Source: Poecilobothrus nobilitatus (taxonomy: Eukaryota; Arthropoda; Insecta; Diptera; Dolichopodidae). Taken from it: a stretch of DNA of 64,000 bases. Made by a program: the position numbers and the translations under genes. Below, in pieces: positions 33,301 through 40,800 of the stretch; within the stretch, counting starts at the first letter, position 1, and the number at the start of each line of letters is the position of its first letter. The stretch covers positions 262,977,843 to 263,041,842 of the forward strand of contig OX352774.1 in assembly GCA_947095535.1 (NCBI GenBank). The letters run 5' to 3'. Below the pieces are notes generated by a model that saw only the letters and a list, made by a program, of their open reading frames with translations, did no database searches and had not been told where the DNA came from.

Positions 33301-35630
33301 CTGTAAACAAATACAAAACAAAGATAAAATTAATATTAAATCTGCTAACAAAAATTTTACCGTTTTAATTTTAGGTCATCAACAAATGAATAATATGCAT
33401 TGGCATAGATATAAGTACATACATATGTATGTATAAAATTTTTTAGAGATATAAAAATAAAAACAATAAAAAATTGTTCATATAAATTCATATGGAGTGT
33501 TATGTATGAAATTTGGACTTAGAAAAAAAATTAAATAAAAGTTAAAGTTAGTCGGATCAAAAAATGTTCTATGTCAAAGTTGTTCCGCTTTATTTGTGTA
33601 ACAACTTTTTCTTAATAATTTTTCTCACAAAATTTTTCTGTTACGAAATATTCGTAAAAAATTTAAAAAGTACACTAGTCAACTACCACTTGCGGTTGTC
33701 CGATTTGCTCCAAAAGCTTATCAATCCGAGATATTTACGTCAAAACCTTAAATATGAAATTTCAAAAAATTCCGCTCAGTCGTTTAAGCTGTACACGTGC
33801 TCACAGACATACCCACACACGCAACCACACACACACAGACGGACATCATGCTGAAAATTTTTTTACAGCCTTCTCCACACCGGAGTAGTGCATTTTTACG
33901 AAAATCTCGGGTACAAATTTTTAGCATGAAAACAATACCTACCTTGTACATTAATGTATGCGGTCGATAAAAAGAAGCAATTAAACATAGATAAGCACTT
34001 ACTCAAACTAATTTAAATGAAATTTTTGGTAATCAACCAAATATATTTTGGATATTATTAAAAAAAAAATTTTAATTTAGATTTTTCTTCTATATGAATT
34101 TGTTTAATTAATGGTTGAATTAATTTCAATTAGTGATTTTAATAAAAAAGGAGTTTTCTTTGGTTTTTCTTTCCCCTGATTTTTCTGTTACTATGTTTCT
34201 ATTTCGATTAGGTCTGTTTGTTTAAAAAACCACAATATATCAATTTATTGGATTGCTCTTTCGTATAATATACTTATTAAAAATATTAAAAAATAAATGT
34301 TGGGGGCCTCGATGTCCTAGTGGGTAAGAGCGTATAAACTACGCTGTGAACACCGAGGGAGTGTGCTTTTCATTAAAAAAAGATTCGGCTGATAAAATAA
34401 CTTAAAACATGTTGTTTTTTCGAAATTGGTTCATTATTTTTACTTTAAAATTTTACATAATTTTTTTTTTTGATTCAGTCATGAGTCATGACTTATGCTA
34501 TTTTAACGGTGTTAACTGTCATCAGTTTTTTTTTCTTTTCTTTGATTTTTAATTTTTTTTTCTCCTTTACACTCCTGTAAGAATCATATAGGACATCCAC
34601 TAAGTCATTTATTAATTATATTTGACTAAACTTCAGTTTCTGATATCATTCCGTCTTTCCAGACTAGTCTTCTTTCTTCTTTTGAATCTAGTTTTTTCAT
34701 TACGTTTCGTCCCTCTTTCCCATAAATTAATTTTGTGGTTTTGTAGTTTTAAAAATTGATTAATCAGCTGTGGTTATAGTATACGAGTTTATGAAACACA
34801 AATATTTTATTTTGTGCGACATCTATTATCTTATGCAAGAATTATTTTATTTTTAATTTTATTATACATATATTATGATTTAATAATATAATTTTAAAAT
34901 AATATTAAGAATTTTAATATATAAGATATTAATTTACAGTACACTTATATATGTACTTATTTTTTATTGAATTATATTCCACTGATTTTATATTATAGGA
35001 TAAATTAATATTATTTTTTATTTTCTTTTATCCTTATGACCCAACCAAAGTTCAACCAAACAACTACACTTGTCTTCACCATCACTACATTGGCTGAATA
35101 AGTTTTTAATTAAGTGATTTAAATTGAAATCTTTTAACTTTTTTAATTTTATCCAATTATATTCCTTTTGCATGGACTATCCAAGAAATTAAACCCTTAT
35201 AACCATATACACATTATTTTCTAATTTTATTACGCTGATCATAATATTTAATATATAATTGATATTCTTTTAGAATTATAAAAGAATAAAAATAAAATAA
35301 AATACTAATAAAATATTTATTGAAAGTTAAAAATAAAATTTACGATCGTGAACCGCAAAAAATTAATAATTTTTATCATTAAGGCAGTTTTGCACATTGT
35401 AAAAAAAAAAAAAAAAAATAATTATGCCATTTTGAATGTATTATGGCAATAAACAAAAATGAAACTATATAATTGATTTTTAAAAACTCACCCATTTCAT
35501 CTGATCCTAATTGAAGACGATTTGATAATGTTTTCATTTCTGAATTCATGTGATGCGAATCATTTGATTCACCACCACCACAACATGAATTAAACAGCTT
35601 TAAATTGTTTACACTTAATTTATTACCCAT
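385..35630 (-). CDS. Tg: Protein-glutamine gamma-glutamyltransferase (transglutaminase / annulin type), multi-exon, C-terminus off the left edge
   Basis: Calcium-dependent enzyme that cross-links proteins through glutamine-lysine isopeptide bonds; in insects it works in clotting, cuticle and gut barrier. Coding exons on the minus strand are 35492-35630 (or the alternative 13934-14027), 1596-2468, 682-1532 and 385-618, all with GT-AG borders and matching phases (1, 1, 0); about 699 residues are visible with the upstream first exon. The shared N-terminal domain carries the family signature around EENSKEHHTDRF and VVRRGQPF. The catalytic triad is intact: Cys328 in KYGQCWVFAGV, His387 in NYHVWNEVW and Asp414 in GWQAIDATPQE (isoform A numbering). 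The last visible exon is in the second C-terminal beta-barrel and ends at a good donor (AAG|gtaaat), so a final exon lies outside the window. The loop between His and Asp is about four residues longer than in human TGM2. Family assignment is certain; the exact end is not visible. Confidence 0.95.
3085..3740. repeat. Dispersed repeat family D, copy 1
   Basis: About 650 bp collinear with 32205-32945. Shared landmarks, in the same order, are AGACACTTTCTT, TTGTACAG, a CTAACTA-GTG-TTG segment, GGGGCTG near a CTCCG or TCCGG, AACAGA-GACG, and a final T-run followed by GAAAA(A)TGTGCTAAA. No reading frame is preserved. The edges are set by loss of similarity only. Confidence 0.6.
5770..5880 (+). repeat. 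Degraded SINE-A copy
   Basis: The right half (from TCGTAAAAA through ACGACATTTACTGCCAC to CCTGGAAAGG) matches the tRNA-unrelated part of the full copy at 32001-32191. The tRNA-like left half is internally deleted. Confidence 0.6.
6565..6640 (+). repeat. tRNA-derived SINE-B copy
   Basis: A-box-like GGCGTAGTGGTTAAG and B-box-like GGATTCAATCCC at tRNA spacing, followed directly by an A-rich tail. Arm pairing is too poor for a working tRNA. Related copies are at 10875 and 17661. Confidence 0.6.
6758..7065 (+). repeat. Poly(A)-tailed dispersed repeat family C, copy 1
   Basis: Begins near TGTAAC and runs through AATAGGCGGATTCATTGTTT, CTCCCTA-CCAATATACTGCGTT, ATTGGCTAAAGG and AGTAAGAATCT to GGAAGATTCCCACCTCCC, then an A-tail. 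The same order is seen at 42404 and 46803. A constant 3' end with A-tail and a variable 5' end points to a retroposon mobilised by a LINE. Confidence 0.75.
8823..9395 (-). mobile_element. 5'-truncated LINE, RNase H / zinc-knuckle end
   Basis: The minus strand reads from about 9395 through GVPLSKSKTLLRKEI and a TGHCLIGKHARRLGLS stretch to YCRACKDEEEGETTLHLLCTCPAL, the Cys-Cys-His-Cys pattern that closes many I/LOA/Jockey-type non-LTR elements, ending at a stop near 8918. The 3' UTR continues to a tail of (AACCT)n at about 8823-8840. Only the last ~150 residues remain, with no frameshift in the main frame, so the insertion is not very old. Confidence 0.8.
10875..10948 (+). repeat. tRNA-derived SINE-B copy
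   Basis: CAATGGTGTAGTTGTTAAGAC resembles an A box, CTCGGGTACAAACGCCGG a decayed B box, with a CCTTT/AAAGG stem between. Same layout as the copy at 17661, but the B box has lost GTTCGA. Confidence 0.6.
11091..11281 (+). repeat. Poly(A)-tailed dispersed repeat family E, copy 1
   Basis: Starts ATTCTTGCATAAGATAA, passes through ACTGAAGTTTAGTCAAA and AATAAATGACTT-GTGGATG, and ends AGGAGTG followed by an A-run. The same landmarks occur inverted at 34545-34845. Confidence 0.65.
13934..14027 (-). CDS. Tg: Tg alternative first coding exon B (non-acylated N-terminus)
   Basis: A short island that is clearly less AT-rich than its surroundings. On the minus strand it opens with CAAAAATGAG and codes 31 residues beginning MSNWIPPFFRRR, rich in Arg, Pro and Trp, ending before a donor T|gtaaat. 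It ends in phase 1, exactly what the acceptor at 2468 needs; the junction codon becomes TAC (Tyr) followed by the shared STSEA. It lacks Gly2 and cysteines, so this isoform would not be acylated. Drosophila Tg likewise makes A and B isoforms that differ only at the N-terminus. The intron to the core exons would be about 11.5 kb. A perfect inverted repeat with a TCAGTC initiator-like motif lies near 14370-14385, some 350 bp upstream, and could mark the promoter. The exon is inferred; no homologue search was possible. Confidence 0.72.
16050..16300. mobile_element. Possible MITE with arrays of a TGTATTTCATTTGCC motif
   Basis: The left arm holds several copies of TGTATTTC and ATTTGCC facing inward; the right arm holds the reverse complement (GGCAAATGAAATACA). 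The ends are not sharp and no target duplication was identified. No coding capacity. Confidence 0.45.
17261..17433 (-). repeat. SINE-A, near-complete copy
   Basis: On the minus strand it has GTGGGTAAGAGCG (A box) and GGTTCGAATCCC (B box), followed by the family-specific body CTTATGACATTTAAAGCCACG, GAACTGGAAAG and ATGTGGCAGAGAAATGCA. Closely matches 32001-32191 in the opposite orientation. Confidence 0.85.
17490..17590 (-). mobile_element. LINE 3' end with AATAAA-type tail
   Basis: On the minus strand, CCAGGAAACAGGGG, GGCACATTTATGTACCACG and GGTACCTGAA lead into AATAAATAAAATAAATAAA. A terminal (AAATA)n tail after a GC-richer segment is typical of some CR1/Jockey-like LINE 3' ends. No protein remains. 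Confidence 0.45.
17661..17742 (-). repeat. tRNA-derived SINE-B, best-preserved copy
   Basis: On the minus strand, TTGGTGCAGTGGTTGACGC (A box) and GGTTCGATTCCCGGC (B box) flank a CTCATTC/GAATGAG hairpin in the anticodon position. The seven-pair stem with a six-base loop is not a normal anticodon arm, so this is a tRNA-like SINE rather than a tRNA gene. An A/T-rich tail follows. Confidence 0.65.
18985..19024 (+). promoter_or_regulatory. TATA box and start region of galectin-like gene 1
   Basis: TATATAAAT at 18985-18993 is followed about 30-35 bp later by TTTAGTAGGG, a plausible initiator. The segment from the TATA box to the ATG is largely the same in gene 2 (27218-27280), in a region where sequence further upstream has diverged, so it is probably under constraint or recently homogenised. 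Confidence 0.65.
19046..19691 (+). CDS. Secreted galectin-like protein 1, two exons
   Basis: Exons 19046-19224 and 19337-19691 joined in phase 2 (donor CA|gtaagt, acceptor aaag|G) give 177 residues. Residues 1-23 (MSFKIQFILFF to LSNA) form a signal peptide, so the product should be secreted. The mature part follows the galectin fold pattern: LEPGDIITVTGYF early, FDKRKIYRRINVNGNW in the middle, and KKGKFEYVVKV then FDAYLNGHQFPPFNF late. The canonical sugar-binding set (H-N-R, N, W, E-R) is mostly lost: H-N-R reads R-D-R, W is kept in GNW, E/R are replaced. Two cysteines (NDKC and SGC, ten apart) may form a disulfide. ATG 19046 is chosen because it lies directly before the signal peptide. AATAAA lies at 19745. 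The gene sits antisense inside the long Tg intron. Galectin assignment is by eye. Confidence 0.8.
20815..20950 (+). repeat. Duplicated upstream flank of the galectin-like genes
   Basis: Similar to 26936-27080 upstream of gene 2, sharing CATAAGATC/CATATAAGATC, GGTTAAAAAATA, GAAATAAAT/GGAATAAAT and ATATTCTTTTTATTA. Its position just before a decayed first exon shows that the duplicated unit included upstream DNA. Confidence 0.6.
21121..21575. mobile_element. Possible MITE with arrays of GGGGATTATTTCATTT
   Basis: Degenerate copies of (G)GGGATTATTTCATTT occur repeatedly in both orientations. Possible imperfect terminal repeats are ATAATGATCCCTCAA on the left and TTGAGGGATTGTTTTAT on the right. 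It lies between the two galectin-like pseudogene exon remnants. Ends are tentative. Confidence 0.4.
21663..22200. mobile_element. MITE with CACCAGAGCC termini and TA target duplication
   Basis: Left end CACCAGAGCCCCGCTTTGCG and right end (reverse complement) CACCAGAGCCACGCTTTGCG match at all but one position, each flanked by TA. Length 538 bp, no transposase. Both subterminal regions carry several oriented TTCGTTAT-CGTC and TTGCGTC motifs. Inserted in exon 2 of the galectin-like pseudogene. Confidence 0.8.
22845..24540 (-). mobile_element. 5'-truncated LINE with reverse transcriptase remnants (Jockey/CR1-like)
   Basis: On the minus strand, in order: IIPIPKNKQTTIDDYRPIS with SSLSKAFEYIM (24517-24254), LLLLDFSKAFASINH (24244-24017), GPLLYSLFI, then HADDAQIYTSG in another frame (23948-23559) where LINE reverse transcriptases have the F/Y-ADD active site, then a C-terminal ILWNSLPNSIR-type block written AVLWNSLPNSIR (23340-23101). 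At least three frameshifts or stops separate the blocks. The endonuclease half is absent. The 3' end is a (TTTA)n tract at 22840-22857 (plus-strand reading), i.e. an (AAAT)n tail. Confidence 0.85.
24765..24855. repeat. Dispersed repeat family D, end fragment
   Basis: Short match to the terminal part of family D: CAGACAGACAAACAAGCGGAC, then a T-run and GAAAATATGGTAAAA. Confidence 0.4.
24861..24938 (+). repeat. tRNA-derived SINE, divergent
   Basis: AGTGGCCGAGTAGTTAACC (A-box-like) and GCGGGTTCAAATAC (B-box-like) at tRNA spacing, followed by an A/T-rich tail. Not clearly SINE-A or SINE-B. Confidence 0.5.
26936..27080 (+). repeat. Upstream flank of galectin-like gene 2, duplicated at 20815
   Basis: Partner of the block at 20815-20950. 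In this copy it ends about 200 bp before the gene 2 start. Confidence 0.6.
27218..27256 (+). promoter_or_regulatory. TATA box and start region of galectin-like gene 2
   Basis: TATATAAAT at 27218-27226 and TTTAGTAGGG at 27249-27258, with the same spacing to the ATG as in gene 1. The leader GGGATTGAAAAATCTAATCG just before the ATG is identical in both genes. Confidence 0.65.
27278..27895 (+). CDS. Secreted galectin-like protein 2, two exons
   Basis: Exons 27278-27456 and 27541-27895 (donor GA|gtaatt, acceptor ttag|G) give 177 residues, the same length and exon structure as gene 1. The signal peptide and next ~35 residues differ from gene 1 at only two positions before the splice junction; the 117 residues after the junction differ at about 37 (roughly 68% identity). 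The fold pattern is kept (GNWKHHIDTFYPRFMKKG, then KYVVKV and FHFPPLNF-like YHFPPLNF). The H-N-R site reads Q-H-K and E/R is lost, so ordinary beta-galactoside binding is unlikely. The Cys pair (NDNC, SGC) is retained. It lies antisense in the Tg intron. A pogo-like MITE begins 33 bp after the stop. Confidence 0.8.
27928..28437. mobile_element. Pogo/Tigger-like MITE in the 3' region of galectin-like gene 2
   Basis: Termini CAGTCAAAATCGGTTATAAC and (reverse complement) CAGTCAATATCGGTTATAAC, flanked by TA on both sides; 510 bp. TATAACGAC recurs several times inside both ends. A CAGT start with TATAACGAC subterminal repeats and a TA target are typical of pogo/Tigger elements. No transposase frame is left. 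It carries AATAAA hexamers. Confidence 0.88.
29230..29960 (+). mobile_element. Degraded LINE, C-terminal reverse transcriptase part
   Basis: Plus-strand frames give ELEIEWVDSIKYLGVK (the W-x-x-x-x-KYLGV block) near 29244-29291 and VVFQPILIYACPLFQKTADTH then NKILKIKLRKPF near 29420-29560, the thumb-region pattern of Jockey-type elements. Several stops and a frameshift lie between. A likely 3' UTR runs to about 29960 and ends A-rich. Confidence 0.7.
30488..31152. mobile_element. Inverted-repeat DNA element (MITE), 665 bp
   Basis: Left end AGGGGTCTTCACGTAAAAGTG; right end (reverse complement) AGGGATCTTCACGTAAAAGTG with a shared GCATCG-AGG further in. ATT flanks both sides as a possible 3-bp target duplication. 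No transposase. A 3-bp duplication and a GGG start are compatible with PIF/Harbinger, but this is tentative. Confidence 0.7.
32001..32191 (+). repeat. SINE-A, complete copy
   Basis: GCCTCGGTGGCTTAGTGGAT (A box) and GTTGGTTCGAATCC (B box) form the tRNA-like head. The body continues CGTCGTAAAAA, CTTATGACATTTACAGCCACG, CTGAACTGGAAAGGC and TTATGTGGCAGAGAAATGCA, ending in an A-rich tail. Reference copy for the family in this window. Confidence 0.88.
32205..32945. repeat. Dispersed repeat family D, copy 2
   Basis: Collinear with 3085-3740 (see landmarks there), but longer because of an internal 30-bp tandem repeat and small indels. Begins directly after the SINE-A. Confidence 0.6.
32248..32338. 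repeat. Three-unit 30-bp tandem repeat
   Basis: Unit core CTTTAATTTTAACGAAACCC followed by TGTATATATT, repeated three times; the third unit has several changes. It lies inside family D copy 2 and is absent from copy 1, so it expanded after the copies split. Confidence 0.85.
33650..33960. repeat. Probable mobile-element remnant with CA-rich core
   Basis: A GC-richer stretch with TCCGCTCAGTCGTTTAAGC, a CACACA core and CAGACGGACATCATGC. Such layouts are common in non-autonomous insect elements. No ends, target duplication or second copy found here. Confidence 0.3.
34301..34366 (+). repeat. SINE-A head fragment
   Basis: GCCTCGATGTCCTAGTGGGT through AAGAGCGTATAAACTACGC to CACCGAGGGAGTGT matches the first ~65 bp of SINE-A and stops before the B box. 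Confidence 0.75.
34545..34845 (-). repeat. Poly(A)-tailed dispersed repeat family E, copy 2
   Basis: Reverse complement shares ATTCTTGCATAAGATAA, ACTGAAGTTTAGTCAAA, AATAAATGACTTAGTGGATG and AGGAGTG plus A-run with 11091-11281, but carries about 110 bp more in the middle. Confidence 0.6.
35492..35630 (-). CDS. Tg: Tg alternative first coding exon A (acylation-type N-terminus)
   Basis: Encodes 46 residues starting MGNKLS and containing the pair SCCGGG. Gly2 after Met is the classic N-myristoylation context, and the cysteine pair at residues 16-17 is a likely S-palmitoylation site. The exon ends ATGG|gtgagt in phase 1. Joining the G to the acceptor at 2468 gives GAC TCA ACA, reading straight into the transglutaminase N-domain. 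Drosophila TG-A is known to be N-myristoylated and S-palmitoylated and released by an unconventional (exosomal) route; the same is inferred here. The start sits in a good AAAAATGGG context and is preceded by A-rich DNA. The assignment rests on phase, motif and family knowledge. A cDNA would be decisive, because the implied intron is about 33 kb. Confidence 0.8.
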
Positions 35631-37249
35631 TTTTTTTTTTTTTTATTGTTAATTTTTTTTTTTTTGTTTTGTATTTAAATTAATAAATTATTTTTTTAAT
35701 ATAATATTGTGTTATTGTTTATTAACCATCCGTACAAAAATATTTTGCAAAAATAAAATACGAACATACCTATGCATTTTCATAAATAAAATTCACATTT
35801 TTGGTGAAAATTTAATTAATTTTATTTCAAATTTAAAAATTTTTTTTTTTAATTTTTTTAATTGTAAACATAAAACATGTGTGTCCACAACTTCAATTTT
35901 AAAGTTTTTTTTTACAAACAAATATATGATATCTTTTTTAAATACCCACATACATACATACATATTATGTACTTCATTAAATAAAAAAAAAAACAAAAAT
36001 TAATTCTATTACTCTTACTTTTATTTTTTATTTTAAAGAAAATTCCAAAAAATAAAAGTAAAAATAATTTTATCAATTAAAAAAATAATATCTATAAGTT
36101 GTTCAAACATAAACAATTAATACTATACCTATATTATATATATAAGAATAAATTTATGCTTGAATCTTTAGATATATTTCTAACTATATATATACTCGTA
36201 TGTACATATAAAAGAATATTTGTATGCAGACGTCGTCAAACTGGTTTAAGTATAGCTATACGTATATTAAAATCGTATATATTGTTGTGTCTCGCATTCT
36301 CTCAAGGTGATATCATTGCATCATGTAAATAATAAACTACATATATGTTTATTTTTCACTTTTAATGCTTTTAATCCTATACAGCAGTTAAAGAAACACC
36401 AAAAAAATAAAAAAAATAAAAAAAAAACTCAAATAAAGTTTATGGCGAATTGTACTACGAGTATAACAGTGAGTAACAATGTACTGGACTGGAACAGTGA
36501 TTAAAAAAAAAAAATTTTATAATGAATGCATTCGATTTTGAAGATATTTGTATGCTTTTTATTCATATTCTTGCATTTTAAGATAACAATGTTTTATCTA
36601 TTTTTACTGTAATTTCTGATATTATTCTTTGAGTTGATGGGAAAATTCTAAAAATATGAATTCGATAAATAGAAAAACAAACAGGTAATAACTATATATA
36701 AATTTCCATAATCAATAAAAAAAAAAAGTGTAAACCTATGATAAGAGATAAAAAAAAAATGTAAATACAAGTGACTTTTTTAATTAAAAAAATAATTAAT
36801 ATCATAATATTAATTTATTATGCGACCATACGGCTACGGCTAAGATCTTTAGTTTTAAATAAAATCTATAGATAAATTGTAAATATTATTGTATTAATCA
36901 AAAAAAAATTATTGAATTAATAAAGAAAAAAAAAAAAATATATAGCAGTAAATTGGTAAACATACCATTAATTGTATAAAAAAGATTTTGTATTATGGAA
37001 CTTCATATATTCTGATATCATAAACTGATATCCCAAATGTCTCAAGAAAAATTTCCTAATCTATATATAAATGTCCATTTTGTAAGAGATCCAAGATAAC
37101 ATTACTTAAATAAAAGTTTGCAAATTATTGATATATGTATACTAAAACTGTAAGATATATGTATATACATTCTAAAAGACAGAAATACGAAATATATAAA
37201 GAATTAAGAGTTTAGGAGCTTAAGAATAAATAACATAATAACCTGATGA

Positions 37250-37815
37250 ATTTCAATGTTATAACGGTATATAAATAAGGGGTATAAGTAACAGTACAAT
37301 CTTGTGATCCCTATTACTAAGTTTTGTGGATTTTGCCGCCACTTATAATACTTCTGTCAGCCCGATTGTTTATAAGAAAATAAAGGTCTGTAGTGGTTTT
37401 GTTGCTGGCATTTTATATTCGATAAAGGCATATTCGTATGCACCTATGTATATAATTCGCTCGTAGTAAAGTTCAGCAGTTTTTCAGTATGTGTCCAGCA
37501 GATTCTTCTTCCTTTTGACAGGAAAATCTACATACATGCACCGTCATTCTCTATTTCAATTTTCTTTAAGTGCCATTTTAGCTGCGGCAGAGTTTTTACT
37601 ATCCTATGATTTTTTCTGGTTATTGTTTCCCCCGATCCTTCTTAGATTGTCTGAGTGGGGATTTGTTGTTCAACAGTCCTACAGTTCACTCTTACAATTT
37701 CCCTCTTCAATTTTTAATGCTTCTTTTATGTTATGTTTACCTATGCCACAAAAAGTTTTAGAATATATAAAATTGCTCCTTCTCGAATTAACGTTAACAA
37801 AATCAAGTTTTTAAA
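37250..37815 (-). mobile_element. Old LINE 3' remnant
   Basis: The minus strand has CRFSCQKEEESAGHILKNC near 37530-37475, the C-x(3)-C...H-x(4)-C pattern that closes many LINE polyproteins, with ALKEN-like residues before and stop-ridden sequence after. The stretch is GC-richer than its surroundings. Frames are broken, so the clade is not assigned. Confidence 0.5.
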
Positions 37816-40800
37816 AGAAAAAATTGTAATTCCCCGAAATGTCAATAGAACGATTATTAAATTTTTACACTTTTAAATTCGAATTATTAATCTTATTTAT
37901 ATTTTAAATATTATTTATTCTAATTATTTTTATGACTATTTAATTTTTATTAGACAAAAAAGTAAAAATGAACAGCTAATTAAAATAATTATTAATTTAA
38001 TTGCAAAATAATGTTAACTAATTAATACAAATTATGTTTAGTAAAAAGAAAATATGGTATAGAGGAGGTAAATAAAAATATAGTATAAAAAAAATAACAC
38101 ATTTTAACTAACAATAAAATTCTAAAGAAGGTAAAAAAAGATGCCGCTCAACAGAACAAACCGTACAAAATCTAATAAAAACTTTTAAAGTGTAAAGTGT
38201 CAGCTATAGCAAAAATGTATGTGACTAAATGCTCCCGAAATGATCAACAAAAACTAAAAAAAAATGTTATAACGATTAAAAAAATACTTTAACTATTTTA
38301 AAATATTGAAGTGGAACTAATTTTTAAAATAAAAAAACAAACAAAATTAATAATTGACATTGAAAGCATATAATATATATATATATTTGTATTTCATATG
38401 TATGTATATACATAATATGTACTTATTTACCTAGATGAAATTTAATGTTTTTTTGGAAAATTGATAAGGGATAATTTCTATAAACGTTCACACAAAATAT
38501 AACAATCATTTTTAACTTTTTATCGTTATTTATGTATCTTAAAATATTTCTAAGTTTTCTTGTTTTTTTTTTTTTTTAAATTATATTGAACCTGTTTTTT
38601 AAATTTTTATCAATTTATTTTTTTTTTTTGTCATAATTTTGCTCTATAAAAAGTTGTTTCAGGGAATCGTGTAAGATAGCATTAATGTATCATTTTTTAT
38701 CTTAAACTGCAAATTGGAAAATGTGTAATTAAGGAGTGACTGAAATTTGGATAGTTTATTCGTATACCTAGATATTATATTAGATGTATATACATATGTA
38801 ATTTCTTATATATTTAAAATATTACAAACTTTTTAAACACACAAAAAAGTGTTATAAAGTAGTTTTTAATAAAAAGTAGGAGACTGCGGTATTATCAGGA
38901 CATTCGTAAGTATTAAATGAAATTGTTTTATTTGGATTTTTGAAATTGTAAATTTTCGATCTATTTCACAAAATATTTCAAAATAAAATAAATTTCTATA
39001 ACACATACAAGGGTTGGGTATACGATATTTTGCACGTTTAAATACTTATCTCGCGACTTCGAAATTTCAACATCAAACATCGAGATTTAAAAAAATTATA
39101 TTTTTTTGATTCGCCTATACAAAATCTCAACTCACAAAATAGAAAAATTCAGGCACAACAAATTCCAAATTATAACCCTTACAGTTTTTTATACAGTATG
39201 TATACCTATTTTACATTTCATATTTTAATTCTTGAATATTGTTTTGATATTGCTAATGCTATCTGCAGTTTATTTGAGAGCATTTATGAACGTGTAAACC
39301 TTGATTTTGTAAACTACTTTTAAAATCCCTCCCAATTTAAAAGATCGCATATAATATATTATATTTTAGAAAAATCATATAACAGTGACTTTAAAATTCT
39401 CCAAATTATTTTTTTTTTACATAAATATTTCAATATCAAAGCATTCAATTCCAATAGAAAATATTTGAAATAGGGAGGGTCGAAGCAGCAATCTAAACCC
39501 TAGTTAAATAAATTTTTAAAACACTGATTTAGAAACCAGTCTTTTAAATCCCTTCTAATTATTTATTTTACATATATATATTCTGTTCATATTTCAATAA
39601 CAAAGTAGCGATATTATTTTAAAAAAATATAGCGAAAAAGCGAAATTTTGAAACACGAGATTTAAAGACACGACATTTTGACACACAATATTTAAAAACA
39701 CGAGATTTATATTCGCGAGATTTCGATACACTCCCCACGTACTATACATTATATATAATAAAACAAAAATATAATATTTAAATAAAATATGAATAAAAAT
39801 ACCATTATTAAAATCAAACACAACATTATAACATGTATGTATGTACATACTACACGATACTATACATAATATTATATTAATAATATATTAATAGTTAATC
39901 ACTGCAACCTACAATATATTTACTATAAATAGTCAATTGTGTAAAAAAAATACTATATTATAAAGAGCTTTAAATACTACATATAGAATAAAAAATATGA
40001 GTTAAAAAAAAAAAAAAAAATCATTAATAATAAATTTACAAAAAGGTATATAAAAATTTGAAACAACCTGTCCTATAAAAAAAAATATAAAATTATAAAA
40101 TATCTATAAATAATTTCAAACTAACTATACTTTTTATAAGTAATTTTATATATATATATATATAAGAAAAAATTATCTATAGATGCTAGAGTTAAACCAG
40201 AGACTATAAATTAACAAAACAAAAATGTCTATACGTTTGAATTTAAATATAGGTGAAGAATTTGTGAAACAGACAATCAAAAAAAAAAAATTAAATAACA
40301 ATATTATTAATAATGACAACATCAAAAAACAAATTTTATTTTCAATAATATTTGTTCAAAAAAAAACAAACAAACCGATATCAATTGTTTTTTAGATTCT
40401 TATAATATTTATTTTCTAATTCTTATGTACATATGTACATACATAATATGTATTTAATTTCGAAACTAATTTATATTCTCACTATAAAATCTATTTTTAG
40501 ATTTCGTTATTAATCGCGATTAAACAACCATAGATAACAGACTTTTTGGCTTAAATGTTATAATATCACTAAAAGAACGTTTATGGTTATTTCTAGAACC
40601 AACAAATATAACAACATAAACTTAAACATAAATAGTATATATCTCTATATACTATACAATCGAACGAGTCTCACATTTTTTAAGATGTTCACTAAATATA
40701 AATTGGAACTCAGATATGCCTCAGAAATAAAATACAGAATTGAATATTCATTTATCATAGGTATAAACCATAATATTAAAATCGAAACGAAAAATTCGTT

